Below, one piece after another: positions 22,831 through 33,849 of a DNA stretch of 64,000 nucleotides; within the stretch, counting starts at the first letter, position 1, and every line of letters begins with the position of its first letter. The notes beneath the pieces are model-generated. The model saw nothing but the letters and a program-made list of their open reading frames with translations, was not told the origin of the DNA and did not search any database. The position numbers were made by a program, and so were the translations under genes. The stretch comes from Nelumbo lutea. Its lineage: Eukaryota; Streptophyta; Magnoliopsida; Proteales; Nelumbonaceae. The stretch is taken from the NCBI GenBank assembly GCA_022828595.1, contig JAKGHH010000002.1:85466076-85530075 (forward strand), in the 5' to 3' direction.

Positions 22831-24664
22831 TGTTAGACAGTTTTGTATGCCCTTAGCTCCAATCAGTTTTGATGTATTTTTGATATTTAGTGTAAATAAA
22901 TAAAGTACATGTTTGATTCATGTTGTGTGGTATGCTTCTGTGTAAGACCCTAAAACTGGACACTTAATGAGACTTGTATTAGTTTTAAATGTTCACAGTC
23001 GTTGGATAAGTCTGGGGAGATTTATCCTGCCAAGGCTGACACTGGTGTGCTACCAAATGTTGGGGTGGCTCGTCTCAGCTGCCAGGGTAGCACCCAAAGC
23101 ACACGCAGTGTAGGATTACTTGAATCCTTGAACTGGACCAGATTTCCAGTATTGCCCTAGACCTTGGAGATTGATGGGCAAAACTGGAAAGTTACACCTG
23201 ACCCCTAGACCCGATTATGGTACTGCATTAGGTGTCGGATTGGGCTATCTTTGATATGCCAATCAGTGAGATCCTTAGCGGGGTTCAAAACCTGGGTATG
23301 TTGGGACAGTCTGAGAATTCATCTGAGTGGGTGATCATAGTGACAGGATCAGCCCCTTTGTCGGACAAAGGTAATGATCGGGGATGCACTCTCTCTGATG
23401 GAAACCAAACTGCCGACAATTGATTTCAATCGTTGGAATTTTGTTTTGCAAAATTTATATATATGATATATACTTATATATGGTTTCAAAATGTTTGCAA
23501 ATGGTTTTACCGGGATCCATGTGAGTAGAGAGTAAAACACTGTTCCTTGTAGCTGAGGGAGAGGACTTCTCTTGTCGGGCAGTGCTTGATCATTATAGGT
23601 TGAGAGGTTAAGTGTAAGGCCATTTAGGATAATACCTGATGGGCTAATCTTGTATCTGCCAACCGTCCCTGGGTTATTATAAGATGACTTGGCCCAAGTA
23701 CCACTTAGTGTAAGTGTTGGGCCGATAGTGTCCATGTGATGGGCTCAAGAGGTTCACTGGGCTTTCTAGTGAATTCGGTTAGGCCTTGTAACAGAGGCTG
23801 GGCCGAGCCCATGTGGCTGATGTGTAGATCAATGATTGGGTCCCACGCCATACAAAGAGGCCCAACTGGGTAGCAGTTTGGAAAACTATTGAGCACTTAA
23901 TACATATTGGGCCTAAAGCCCATTTCGATCTGGGCTAATTTGATCAGTCACTTAAAGGGGCGGATCTGAGATTAGGTTAAGCCCAATAGTTGATCTAATC
24001 TACAGATAGGATTAAGATGATTCGTAATCCAAATACAGATTTGGATAAGGACAACTCCTAATATGATTAGGAGGTTTCTTAATCACCAAGAAAGAGGAGG
24101 AAACCCACTAATTCGAATTACTTGAATTCGAACCCTAAGGGTTTTAGTAAATCACTCTGCATTCTTGAGATAGGATCTCAGATAACCCTAGAGAAGAAAA
24201 TAGTAGTTCACCACCTTCTTCTCTAGCATTCTCCTCCAGCAGCCGCCGCCACCTTTTCTGCCAGTTCAAGTTCTCAGTTAGAGAAGATCAAGAAAGGTTC
24301 TTGATTGTTTGTGTGGTGCTCTCAGTCTTCTATTGAGTTCTATAAAAGAACCTGGTTCGTGGGATGAACACTGCTGGTTCGGCTCCATCATCACTGTGTC
24401 ATCTTTAGTGGGAGCTAATCTTGGGATCTTCTTTGGGCGTGAACACCAACGTTGGGAGATACTGCTTTTCCGGATCAGGTATAATCCCTCCCTTCTCTTT
24501 TGGTTCAAATCTGGTCTGGTTTGGTTCAAGTAGGATCCTTGAATTTTGATTTTAAAATCAGGAAATATGATTCCCAGTTGGAAGAAAGGTAGGAAATTTT
24601 TGAAATTCACCCACCCATTCCGCAACCCTTTTGGCGTCCATACGATGGATCCTACCATTCTTTC
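22831..24664 (+). mobile_element. Long member of the TGTTAGACAG family
   Basis: Starts TGTTAGACAGTTTTGTATGC and is the longest of three copies in the window. It contains GGACCAGATTTCCAGTATTG (about 23136), GATCAGCCCCTTTGTCGG (about 23346), a TA microsatellite at 23457-23482, a GCCGCC-rich stretch at about 24240, and the ending GATGGATCCTA shared with the short copy at 17008-17578. No conserved coding domain is visible. It looks like a long solo LTR or a non-coding LTR derivative. Its right end meets the Tat LTR at 24665, so its own end and target duplication cannot be confirmed. Confidence 0.6.
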
Positions 24665-25510
24665 TGATGTAGCACGATCCGGTCACACCTAGTTGGCACT
24701 CACATGGCTCCTGGAAGATACCTGAGATGAAGAAGAAGAAGAAGAATCCCCGGGGGCCTATCCAGCAGGAACACTCCGATGCTTAGTTAGTACTCTGTAG
24801 GAGATGCAAGTAGAAGACGAAGGCTAAGAGTGCAGATAGCGCATTATCAATATACTCGAGAGATTAGAAGTCTCAATAAGAAGTTTCTCTTCTGCCCTGA
24901 GGGATTTTATAGGGGTGTTCATGTCAGGTCAGGCATAACCGCCACTGGGCTCTTGCCACAGCCTTTTCCTGTCAGGGCTGCGTAGGTGGCCGTTGTGACG
25001 TACTTCTTGCCCGGGTGAGTGACACGTCTCCAAAGTGGCAGGCACGCCTCCACCTGCTGAGAGACATGGACGCAAAATGTCGAAAGGACAGGGACTGCAC
25101 CATCAGTAAGGAGCATGGCACAGTCCGATCGGTATGGCCTGTCAGATAGAAGCTTCCTAAGGAGTGCTCATGCGACTCATTCACGAGCTACTTTGTAGCG
25201 AGCTAAGAATACTTCAGGATTACCCTTAATAAAATTGGTTCTTGGGATGACTTGTCTGCTTGGGAGCTTGAGCGAGCTAGTTCCCCTAGCTCACGAGCTA
25301 AAGTTGCCTCGGAGTATCCCTTCAAAGGTAGCTCGGGGAACCCGAAGCTCGCATTGTGGCGAGCTCCTCTTTTTGTGAGCTACAATGTAGCAAGATGCTT
25401 TATGGGCCCGTCACTTGGTCACACTAGGCTACAATGCTGAGCCGTCACTGGTGCTGAGTCAGTGTCCACGTGTCACCGTTTCAAAGGTCGGGTCAAATCA
25501 TCCTCCATCA
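24665..25510 (-). mobile_element. 3' LTR of Tat-lineage element 1
   Basis: Read on the minus strand it starts TGATGGAGGATGATTTGACC (25510) and ends CGTGCTACATCA (24665), giving the TGATG...CATCA ends of this lineage. A TATA box reads TATAAAATC on the minus strand at 24903-24911. Next to it, at 25511-25524, is a polypurine tract, as expected for a 3' LTR. Its ends resemble those of the LTR at 40556-41489, but the bodies differ. The neighbouring five bases at 24660-24664 (CTTTC) find no match at the far end of the composite. Confidence 0.8.
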
Positions 25511-25524
25511 ATTGCCCCCCACTC
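25511..25524 (-). promoter_or_regulatory. Polypurine tract of Tat element 1
   Basis: On the minus strand GAGTGGGGGGCAAT lies immediately before the TGATGG start of the LTR. This is the usual plus-strand DNA priming site in reverse transcription. Confidence 0.75.
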
Positions 25525-25841
25525 CATGAGCTGAGAGCATTGCCTTAGCACGAGGATTTCATGAAGCGTGATGGACTGATTTGACCAGAGTTCAAACTTA
25601 ATTGACTACTCACATTAAATGCATTCGTGGGAATCAAGAGATTTTTTTATTTTCCTAACTTTTCGGATTCCGAAAATGTGCTGAAGTGGCTCTTAACTCC
25701 GGACGTCATGCGACCGCCATTACCTTAATCGTGGAAGACGTGCCACCAATCACCTTCAATTTTCAGAAGGCGTGCGGTCAGTGCGCCTGCGAGCCATTGG
25801 ATCTACTTTGATCTGGGCCGTCGATTTGGAGATGTGGAGAC

Positions 25842-25849
25842 TATAAATA
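25842..25849 (+). promoter_or_regulatory. TATA box of the antisense additional gene in Tat element 1
   Basis: TATAAATA within GACTATAAATAGGAGG, on the strand opposite to gag-pol. It lies about 147 bp before the ATG at 25989 and leaves room for a start site near 25875 and a leader of about 110 bases. This supports an independent antisense transcription unit rather than read-through. Confidence 0.65.
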
Positions 25850-25988
25850 GGAGGACCCTCTGGGCCTCATTTTCTCTCACACCATCTTGTTGTCTTCGGA
25901 TTTTGAGGTCGCACATTCATCTAGTCTACCCGAGTTCCTCAGTTTACTTCGTTTTGTCTCTTTTGGTGAGTCCCAATCGCTGTCAGCC

Positions 25989-27912
25989 ATGTCTGGGTAC
26001 CCATACCACACCTACCATCAGGGCGATAACCAGGACGACGATGCTCCCTCGAGCTCGAGGAGAGCTTGGGAGCAAGTCCTGGAGGCTTGGGAGGCCTCCA
26101 GTGATGTAGCATCTACTTCTCAGGGGAGGGAGCTTGACACTTTTGGCCCATCCTCCATGACGGCAGAGAGACTCGGGTCTCTAATCCGCTACTTTTGCCT
26201 CCTGGGGACCTGGCCTACAACCTCCCCACTGGCAACTTCCCTTGGGAGCATGGTCCCAGTGACATATTATCTTCCAGGAACAGCTCGAGGCTGGCCTGCG
26301 TCTCCCCCTGCACCCCTTGATAGTGGAGGTGCTAAACCATTTTAACGTCACCATCGATCAGCTTCATCCCAACGCCATTCGGAACATGGTTGAGACTATA
26401 TCTTTCTATTATGAGTATTGTCTTCCCTAGAATCTTGATATTTTTGCCTTTATTCTTTGTATAAAAAATGTCACTCTTGGGGTTCCACGGGAGAGGCGCT
26501 TTTACTACCTCTCTCCCCACCACGGCTATAAGTTCTTGTACGAGCTACCGAATAAGATTCCCGCCTGGAAGTGGGATTACTTTGTGGTCCATAACCCCGA
26601 GGGGTGACCCCTCCCAACTTCTTGGAGGGGCGCCATCCAGGACCCTGGGACCGAGCTGGGCCCCGAAACTCGGAAAATGATGCTATCGTGGGCATCGGTA
26701 GACTTCCTCTATTTGGACTACTTGGCCGAGGAGAAGCTCGTGCAGGCCGGCCTAAGCCCGGGTAGGATGTCCTTTTAGGCCGCATGGTTTTTTTCACGAC
26801 ATTGTGTTCATATGCATATATATTTCATTCTTACCAAACTAACATTGATTTCTCCTTGGTAGCCATAATGTCTGGTATCGATTTGTGCCGCCTTCTCTCA
26901 AGCAACCACAGGCACAAAGTGAAGAGGTCGCGCCTCGACCAGACTCCCCCCTTGGGGGGCACTGAGTTTGGATCTGCCAAGCCAGTTTTAACCTCCCCTT
27001 TGCCTGAGATCCCAGCACCTCCACCCGAGGGAACTAGTGGAGCTGGTCTCAGAGGGGACGAGCTCCCTCAGCAGGGGGCGGCTCCCTGTAACCCCCTCCA
27101 GCCATACCCTGACCCTCTGTTCCCAATGGGGAACTGGGACGGGGTGAACAACTACCTCGTGGCTCACCGGAAAAGCCGGAAGGTGATTAACAATGATGGG
27201 GTCACTCACTAGGGGAATATGGAGCCCAGGGACCTTTCCGCATTCACCTCCTCCCACTGCATGGTGGTAAGTGATTCTTTCATTTCTTCTTCTCTCATTT
27301 TACTTCCTTTCACTGTCCTCTGATCTTCTTTTCTGTTGGCAGGTGAATACTGCCATCCATGCCATGGCTTTCCAAACGCACATCCACCGCGTCGACGCCC
27401 TCGACCAGTGGGCTACTAATAAGAAGCTCTAGGGCGAGCTCGACCGGATCCGGGGCGAGCTCTATCACACTCACAAGGGGAGTGAGTCTCAAGATTTGCT
27501 CATCCGCGACCAGGAGGCTCAAATTGCCCGGGTTTCTGAAGAGAGTGCACATTATAGGGAGGTGTCGTCGAGGGTGGAGGCAGAGTCGGAGCTCCTCCGG
27601 CAGCAGGTGCGGGACTTGGAGTCCACTCTTCTAGATCGGACTCGAAACTTTGACCAGATGGTGGAGGCTGAACGAGAGAAAGCGATCTGTGATTTTAGAG
27701 ACTCCCAAGAATACCACGACCTCCAGGTGGAATATGGCTCAAGTTCATACCGCTCTGGGTTTAAGCTCTGCCGGTGGTTGGTTCGAAAGATGTTCTCCGG
27801 GCTCAACCTCGATGACATCACTATGAAGGGTATGTCTCTTGAGATGGTGGATCAAGCGGAGGAAGAGGAGCCTGACTCCCTAGAGGATGGGGATGAGGAG
27901 GCGGATCCCTGA
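25989..27912 (+). pseudogene. Spliced antisense additional gene of Tat element 1 (putative gypsy-type transposon domain)
   Basis: A plus-strand gene lies between the end of integrase and the 3' LTR, opposite to gag-pol. Three exons fit: 25989-26761, 26863-27266 and 27343-27912. The introns are GT-AG (26762-26862, 101 nt, phase 1; 27267-27342, 76 nt, phase 0, starting GTAAGT), and the frame carries across both. Exon 1 starts MSGYPYHTYHQGDNQDDD and, after a frameshift at about 26215-26270, reads LEAGLRLPLHPLIVEVLNHF and LGVPRERRFYYLSPHHGYKF. These fit the plant domain called putative gypsy-type transposon (Pfam PF04195). Exon 2 is proline-rich. Exon 3 is coiled-coil-like, then has a conserved tail SYRSGFKLCRWLVRKMFSGL and an acidic end. 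Two stops in exon 1, one at 27210 and one at 27430 make it a pseudogene. Additional genes of unknown role are known in the Tat lineage. Confidence 0.75.
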
Positions 27913-28639
27913 GGCGGTATTTTTTAGGACTTCTGTTGGCTCTCGGGTGCCATAAACCCATTCTTTCAACGGTCTTTGGTTGGGCGGTTGTGCCCTGTGA
28001 TTGTCAAACTTTCCCGAGCTGTTTAGCTCGGTTATTGCATTGTCATTTCTCTCTCTCTCTCTCTCTTTTTTAAATGGTAATGAAAGTTCTCCCTTTTTCT
28101 TCCAAGTATGATGTGCTCTCTTTATCTTTGCTAAGGTGATCTCAACACCTAAGCTATTAGAGCTACATACTCGAAGTAGGACTCCTCGATAATCATTATC
28201 TCGAACTGTCCCTTAAATCATTTAAGGCATCTCTATGGTGCACAACGAAGTGATTACCACGTGTGCCCGAACTATACGCTCATCGGTTATTCTCTAGTTC
28301 GATCATCATACTAGAACGAGCTATTCTTGGCAGGGTTTAAGCCCGAGCTATTTACGCTTCTCATACTTTACCTTCATCATCAAAATGGTTAAGTCTTTCT
28401 TGATGCCGAGGTGTTGGTCAGCTCGGCACTTGAAGTTCGCCCATGTCATGGAGACAACTGGGTCTTTTTGTGCCGAGGTCGTGTTAGTTCGGCATTTTGG
28501 CCCTTAGGCTCTGGGAGTGATTTATAGTCCACTCTTGGAGTTCGTCCATGTCATAAAGGCGACTGGGTCCTATTGCGCCAAGGTCATGTTAGCTCGGCAT
28601 TTTGGCCCTTAGGCTCTGGGAGTGGCTCGTGGCCTACTC
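27913..28639. repeat. Spacer between antisense gene and integrase, with a direct duplication
   Basis: The stretch contains (CT)n at about 28051-28068. It also holds two copies, about 107 bp apart, of a block that includes TTCGCCCATGTCAT or TTCGTCCATGTCAT and ends GCCCTTAGGCTCTGGGAGTG (copies near 28436-28540 and 28541-28625). No gene on either strand is recognised. It may act as the 3' region of the antisense transcript. Confidence 0.6.
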
Positions 28640-29990
28640 AGTTCTAACAGATAGTATTGTCTTAAGTTGACAATATTCCATTCTCGAGGTACTTGTTTCC
28701 CTTCGAGAGTCTCGAGCTCGTACGTTCCTTCCCCGAGCACTCATTTCACTCGGTAAGGTCCTTCCCAGTTGGACCCGAGCTTGCCAACACCGGGCTCAGG
28801 TACCATAACTTTACGAAGGACCAGGTCGCCGACGCGGAGGTTCCGCTTCTTGACCCCGATGTTATAGTACCGAGCTACTCTTTATTGGTAAGTTGCGGTC
28901 CTGATGTACGCGAGGTCTCTTACTTCGTCGAGTAGATCGAGATTGGTACGAAGCTCATCTTCATTCGTCTGGTCACTGTATGCTTCTAGTCGCAATGTAG
29001 GGACTTTTATCTCTACGAGGATAACTGCTTCGGTGTCGTAGGTGAGGTTGAAGGGTGTTTCTCCCATGGCGGTCTTCTCCATGGTTCGGTAGGCCATAGA
29101 ACACTGGGCAGCTCATCTGCCCACAACCCTTTAGCCCGGTCCAGTCATGCTTTCAGTCCGCGGATGATGGCTCTATTCGTGACTTCTGCCTTACCGTTTT
29201 CTTGAGAGTGTGTGAATGAAGTAAAATTCTGTCGGATTCCCATGTCTTGGTACCAGTCTTGGAATTTGATGTCCTCGAACTGCTTGCTGTTGTCAGAAAT
29301 CAATACCCGAGGTAACCCGAAGTGGCACACGATGTTCTTCCAGAAGAAGTTTTGGACGTTCCGGGCTGTGATCGTTACAAGGGGATCAACTTCTACCCAC
29401 TTTGTGAAGTAGTCCACTGCTACTACTAAGAACTTCCTCTCACCATTGCTGGCGGAAATGGCCCGAGTAGATCAATGCCCTACTGTGTGAAGGGCCACGG
29501 GCTAGTGAGATACTTGAGGTCGGCAGCGGATTGGTGGTGAATATTGGCATGCCTCTAGCATTTGTCACATTTTCTAACGAGCTCAATAGCATCTGCCTTC
29601 ATTGTTGGCCAATAATACCCCTATCGAAGTGCCTTTTGGGCGAGGGCCCTACCCCCCAAGTGCCTGTCGCACAACCCCTCATGAGTGTTGCGGAGTACGA
29701 GCTCGGCTTCGGTAGGTCGCAAGCAACGTAGGTAGGGGAGCGTGTAGGATCTCCGATATAGCCGTTTGTCTATTATGATGTATTTGGCTGCCTGGCGCTC
29801 CACCCTTCTAGCTGCATTGTGATCTGGAGGGAGGGTCCCGTGTAGCAAGAAGCTCGCGAGCGGGTCCATCCAGCTCGGCTCTCCTTGAACGATGGAAGCG
29901 ACCTCCTCTGGCCCCCTGAGAAAGCTAGGCCGAGGCAGGTCCTCTATGTACATGGCTCTCATGCTGATGTCGCTAGCGCTGGCTAATCTG
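28640..29990 (-). pseudogene. Integrase of Tat element 1 (decayed)
   Basis: On the minus strand the order is the zinc-binding region (TEAELVLRNTHEGLCDRHLGG, 29710 downward), then the catalytic core with MDYFTKWVEVDPL (about 29417) and LISDNSKQFEDIKFQ, then HSQENGKAEVTNRAI (near 29190), which keeps a Glu at the third catalytic place. The C-terminal part TPFNLTYDTEAVILVEIKVP follows, and a final QVPREWNIVNLRQYY at about 28640-28690 matches the end of Tat polyproteins. Integrase would join the cDNA ends to host DNA in the nucleus. Several frameshifts and stops break it into at least three pieces. It is more decayed than the copy in element 2. Confidence 0.8.
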
Positions 29991-32640
29991 GACAGGGCAT
30001 TGGCCTCAGCGTTCTCTGACCTAGGGATTTGCCTGATAAAGTGTGACTAGAAGTTGAGCAGGGCTTCTCTGACCTTGGCTAAGTAGGTGACCATGGTTGG
30101 CTCGCGAGCTTCGTACTCGCTAATGACCTGGTTGACCATGAGCTGGGAATCACTGTAGATAACGATGTGCTTGACTTTTACTTCTCTAGCTAGAGCTAGT
30201 CCAGCTATCAATGCCTCGTACTCTGCTTCATTATTAGATGTCGCGAACTCGAAGCGTAGCGCGCACTCCAGCTTCATGCCACTTGGACCGTGCAGAACTA
30301 TTCCGGCTCCACTGCCCTATTGGTTCAAGTAGCCATCTACGTGAAGGATCCAGGGCTCCTCATCCCAGCTCGCGCTTGGCTGAACTAGGAGAGATGCCAC
30401 ACTGGCTGCTACCTCATGGGTCTCAGACTCGACCGGCCTAGGAGCTTCGGGCTCACCTGAGCTGGGAGCCTCGTGCTCAACCGGCTTGGGAACTTTGGAG
30501 CTGAATGTGCACTCGGCGATGAAATCTGCTAAGGCTTGGGCCTTAATGGCAGTTCTCTGCTTGTACTGGAGGTCGTACTCACTAAGCTCAATTGCCCACT
30601 TCGTCAACTGAACAGAGACCTCGGGCTTAAGTAAGACTTGCCTTAGAGGTTTGTTAGTGAGGACGATAATAGTGTGAGCCTGTAAGTACGGGCGGAGCTT
30701 CTGAGCTACAATTACCAGTGTGTATGCTAGCTTTTCTATCTCTAGATATCTCGCCTCTGCTCCCTGCAATACCTTACTAACATAATAGATGGGTCGTTGA
30801 ACCCGATCTACTTCCTTTATTAGCACCGAACTGACCACTTTGTCACATTCCGAGAGGTACAGTTCTAAAACATCACCCTCCTCGAGCCGGGTTAAGATCG
30901 AAACGCTAGTGAGGTATTGAGCTTGTCAAATGCGAGCTAGCAGTCTTGGGTCCACTCGAACCCTTTGCTCTTAATTGCCTTAAAGAACGGCAGACATCGG
31001 TACGCCGACTTGGACATGAAGCGGCTCAGGGCGGCTATGCGGCCATTCAACCTCTGAACCTCCTTCAACTTTCGGGGTGGTCTCATATCTAAGATGGCCT
31101 TAATTTTATCCGAGTTGGCCTCAATGCCGCGCCAGTTGATGATGTAACCTAGGAACATGGCCGAGGCCACACTGAATACACACTTGCTTGGGTTTAATCT
31201 CATATTAAACGTACGCAAAATTTCAAGAACAGAATGCAAGTCTTGTATTAATTCATGCGAAAATTGAGCTTTGACGACCATGTCGTCTACATAGCATTGT
31301 ACTTTTCTTCCAATTAATGGTGCAAACAACTTATTTACAAGCCTTTGAAAGGTTGCCCCTGCGTTTTTAAACCCGAAGGGCATAACCTTGTAATAGTATA
31401 GACCAAACTCCGTGATGAAGTCAGTCTTTTCTTCGTCCGCCAGGTCCATCTTGATTTGGTTATAGCCCGAATAGGCGTCCAAGAAACTTAGCAACTCGTG
31501 TCCTGAGGTCGCGTCCACCAAGCGGTCAATTCTGGGGAGTGAGAAGCAGTCTTTTGGGCAATCCCAGTTTAGGTCGGTGTAGTCGATGTACATGCGCCAC
31601 TTGCCGTTGGCCTTCTTTACCAGGACGGGGTTGGCTACCCAGCTCGGGTAATGGACTTCTCTTATGAAGTCAGCTGCGATGAGCTTCTCAACCTCCTCGT
31701 CGACCGCTTTCCACCGCTCTGGGGCTAGGTTGCGTTTCTTCTATCTAACGGGCCTAACTATAGGATCAATATTCAGCTTGTGAGTTATAAGGTCGGGGTC
31801 TATACTGGGCATCTCTGCCGTGGACCATGCAAAAATATCTAAATTTTGAAGTAAGAAACTTACCAGTTTGGATTGTAGAGGTTCCAAGACGGAAGCACCA
31901 TTCTGAAGTGTCCGAGTTGGGTCTGCTGCTGAGGTCAGGACTACGACTGTTTCTTCTGTGGGCGTGGCTCATTCTTCGCCTTGTTTTGTAAGCCGCTCCA
32001 GTTCGAGGTCATCGGCCACCTTGGTCTTTCCCTTCAGGGCGGCGACATAGCACTTGTGGGATTCGAGCTGGTCACCCCACGCTACCCCCACACTGAAGTC
32101 TGTAGGGAACTTCATAGCCAAATGATAGGTGGAGACCACCGCCCATAGGACATGGGTGATCGGCCGACCTATTATGGCATTGTATGGGGAGGGGGTCGCG
32201 ACCACCAGGAAGTTGTGGTTGAGTCTGACTACACAGGGCCATGTGCCGACTTCCATAGGTACTGTTATTTTCCCAAGGGGCCAGACTTCTTCTCCATTGG
32301 GCTTCAAGTCACTTTTCTACAGCTGAAGCTGGTCGAACGTGGCTTTGAAGAGAATATCTGCCTAGCTACCCGAGTCAACGAGTATGCGCCTGACCTCAAA
32401 GTCGTTGATCCTCAACTTTATCACAAGTGCGTCATCGTGGGGGTAGTGGACCCCTCGCGCATCATCTTGCGTGAAGAAAATTGGCTCTTTTGTCCACGGC
32501 CTCTTCGAAGGAGTCTGTTCTTCCCGGGCGGCCTCACGATCTGACGCCCGAGCTGCTGCTAAAGTACAACCCGTGACGATCGAACATTCCACTATCACGT
32601 GGATGGTTCCCCAAACCGGCCTCTCTTCTAGAGGCGGCCT
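29991..32640 (-). pseudogene. Protease, reverse transcriptase and two RNase H regions of Tat element 1 (decayed)
   Basis: Reading the minus strand from 32600: VRRILVDSGS (aspartic protease active site, stop directly after it), then NPVLVKKANGKWRMYIDYTD, LLSFLDAYSGYNQIKMDLAD and QCYVDDMVVKAQF (RT, 31670-31270, catalytic YVDD present). Then comes a first RNase H/connection region with LVIVAQKLRPYLQAH (about 30700). The second, archaeal-like RNase H has WILHVDGYLNQ (30350), NNEAEYEALIAGLALAREV and IVIYSDSQLMVNQV (30277-30047). Two RNase H domains in tandem are a known mark of the Tat lineage. Stops and frameshifts occur at about 31972, 31740, 30936-30840 and 30310. The frame order is kept, so this is one decayed polyprotein. 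Confidence 0.85.
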
Positions 32641-32723
32641 CTATGACTGTTCGGTCGGCCTGCTGTTGGACTCGGGAGCATCCTTACCATGGTCCCCTTG
32701 CCAACCTATTTTATTATTATTAC

Positions 32724-32796
<73 letters not shown>

Positions 32797-33635
32797 TTGT
32801 ACAAAGTTCCTTAAATATCCATGACGGATGAGCTCCTCAATCTCGTCGCAAAGGTATTTACAATTTTTGGTACTATGACTGTGATCTCTATGAAAACTAC
32901 AGTGCAGATTCTTGTTTCTCTCATTGGGATTTCCCATCAAATGGGGTGGCCACTTCACATACGGGGCATCCTTGATCGCCATTAGGATTTTGGCCCGCTT
33001 CGCATTCAGTGGGGTGTAATCAGTTCGGTCCGCTGTAGGAGCTCGAAACGACCGACCCGGCTTTGCCCCCAGAGCTGCATCCTTTTTCTTTCGGCTGTCC
33101 CCTTGACTGGAAGGCTCTCCTTCCCTTTTCCTCTTTTCGGGTGCACCCTCGCCCTTCTGGGTGATCTCTTCTTCGGTGGCTATAAACTTGTCCGCGAGCT
33201 TAAGAAATTCGGTTATGGTCGCCGGTTGGTTGACGACCATGTGCCATTTGATCTCTTTGTGCATCATGCCTTTCTTGGCTGCTGTGAGGCGCACGGTGGA
33301 GTCCAGGCGCGGTATCAGCATGCAGGCATCGTTGAACCGCTTGACATAGCTTCGGATGGATTCTCCCTCTCTCTGCACTATGTTGAGGAGGCTTTCTTCA
33401 GTCCGCGGGCATCGCTTGCTGTTAACGAAGTGGGATGTGAAGGTTTGCGTGAACTGCGCCCAACTTCTTATTGATCCGGGCGCTAGGTTCCAGTACTATG
33501 TGCGAGCTACTCCTTTGAAAGTGGTGGAGAAGGCCACGCACATGCACAACTCACTGGCTCTCACCAGGTGCATCTGCGACTGGAAGGCATCCACGTGATC
33601 ATTTGGGTCGAACGACCCATCGTACTTGTAAAGTT
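32641..33635 (-). pseudogene. gag of Tat element 1, N-terminus missing
   Basis: The minus strand encodes the capsid part (REGESIRSYVKRFNDAC, KWHMVVNQPATITEFLKLAD) and then a CX2HX4HX4C-like knuckle (CSFHRDHSHSTKNC) followed by DEIEELIRHGYL, all typical of Tat gag. From 33379 to 33635 further gag sequence (WNLAPGSIRSWAQF, YKYDGSFDPND) continues in other frames. Compared with element 2, about 320 N-terminal residues, the leader and the 5' LTR are missing. Similarity ends at about 33635, which is the fusion point with element 2. Confidence 0.85.
32709..32797 (-). repeat. ATT/AAT microsatellite coding for poly-asparagine in gag
   Basis: About 29-30 trinucleotides, almost pure, give a run of Asn with one Ser on the minus strand, directly after the NFVQ that follows the zinc knuckle. 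Element 2 has four Asn at the same place (38742-38753). The repeat keeps the reading frame open. Confidence 0.9.
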
Positions 33636-33849
33636 GATTTGGGATGTTGTATAATGTTCATCATGTACAATATCAAATTGTAATAAGTTATTTTTAAATA
33701 CCCAACTAATAATTGTTAACAATATATAATGTTCTTGTATTTTTAGTTTAATTTATTGTTGGGATTGAATTAAAATTGAATAGATTTTTTTCTTAATTAG
33801 AAGTGGTATTTAGAATGTTGTCTTTTTGCTCACTTGTTTCTTTTGGTAG
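33636..33849. other. AT-rich junction between Tat elements 1 and 2
   Basis: About 214 bp of AT-rich DNA lie between the truncated gag of element 1 and the antisense exon of element 2. The end, TTTCTTTTGGTAG (33837-33849), is a splice acceptor equal in place to the second intron of the antisense gene in element 1. At least the right part is therefore probably intron sequence of element 2. No LTR is found where two tandem elements should share one. Confidence 0.6.

Noticed and set aside
32643..32831. Plus-strand frames with poly-Tyr or poly-Leu runs
   Set aside because: They are the opposite strand of the ATT microsatellite inside gag.
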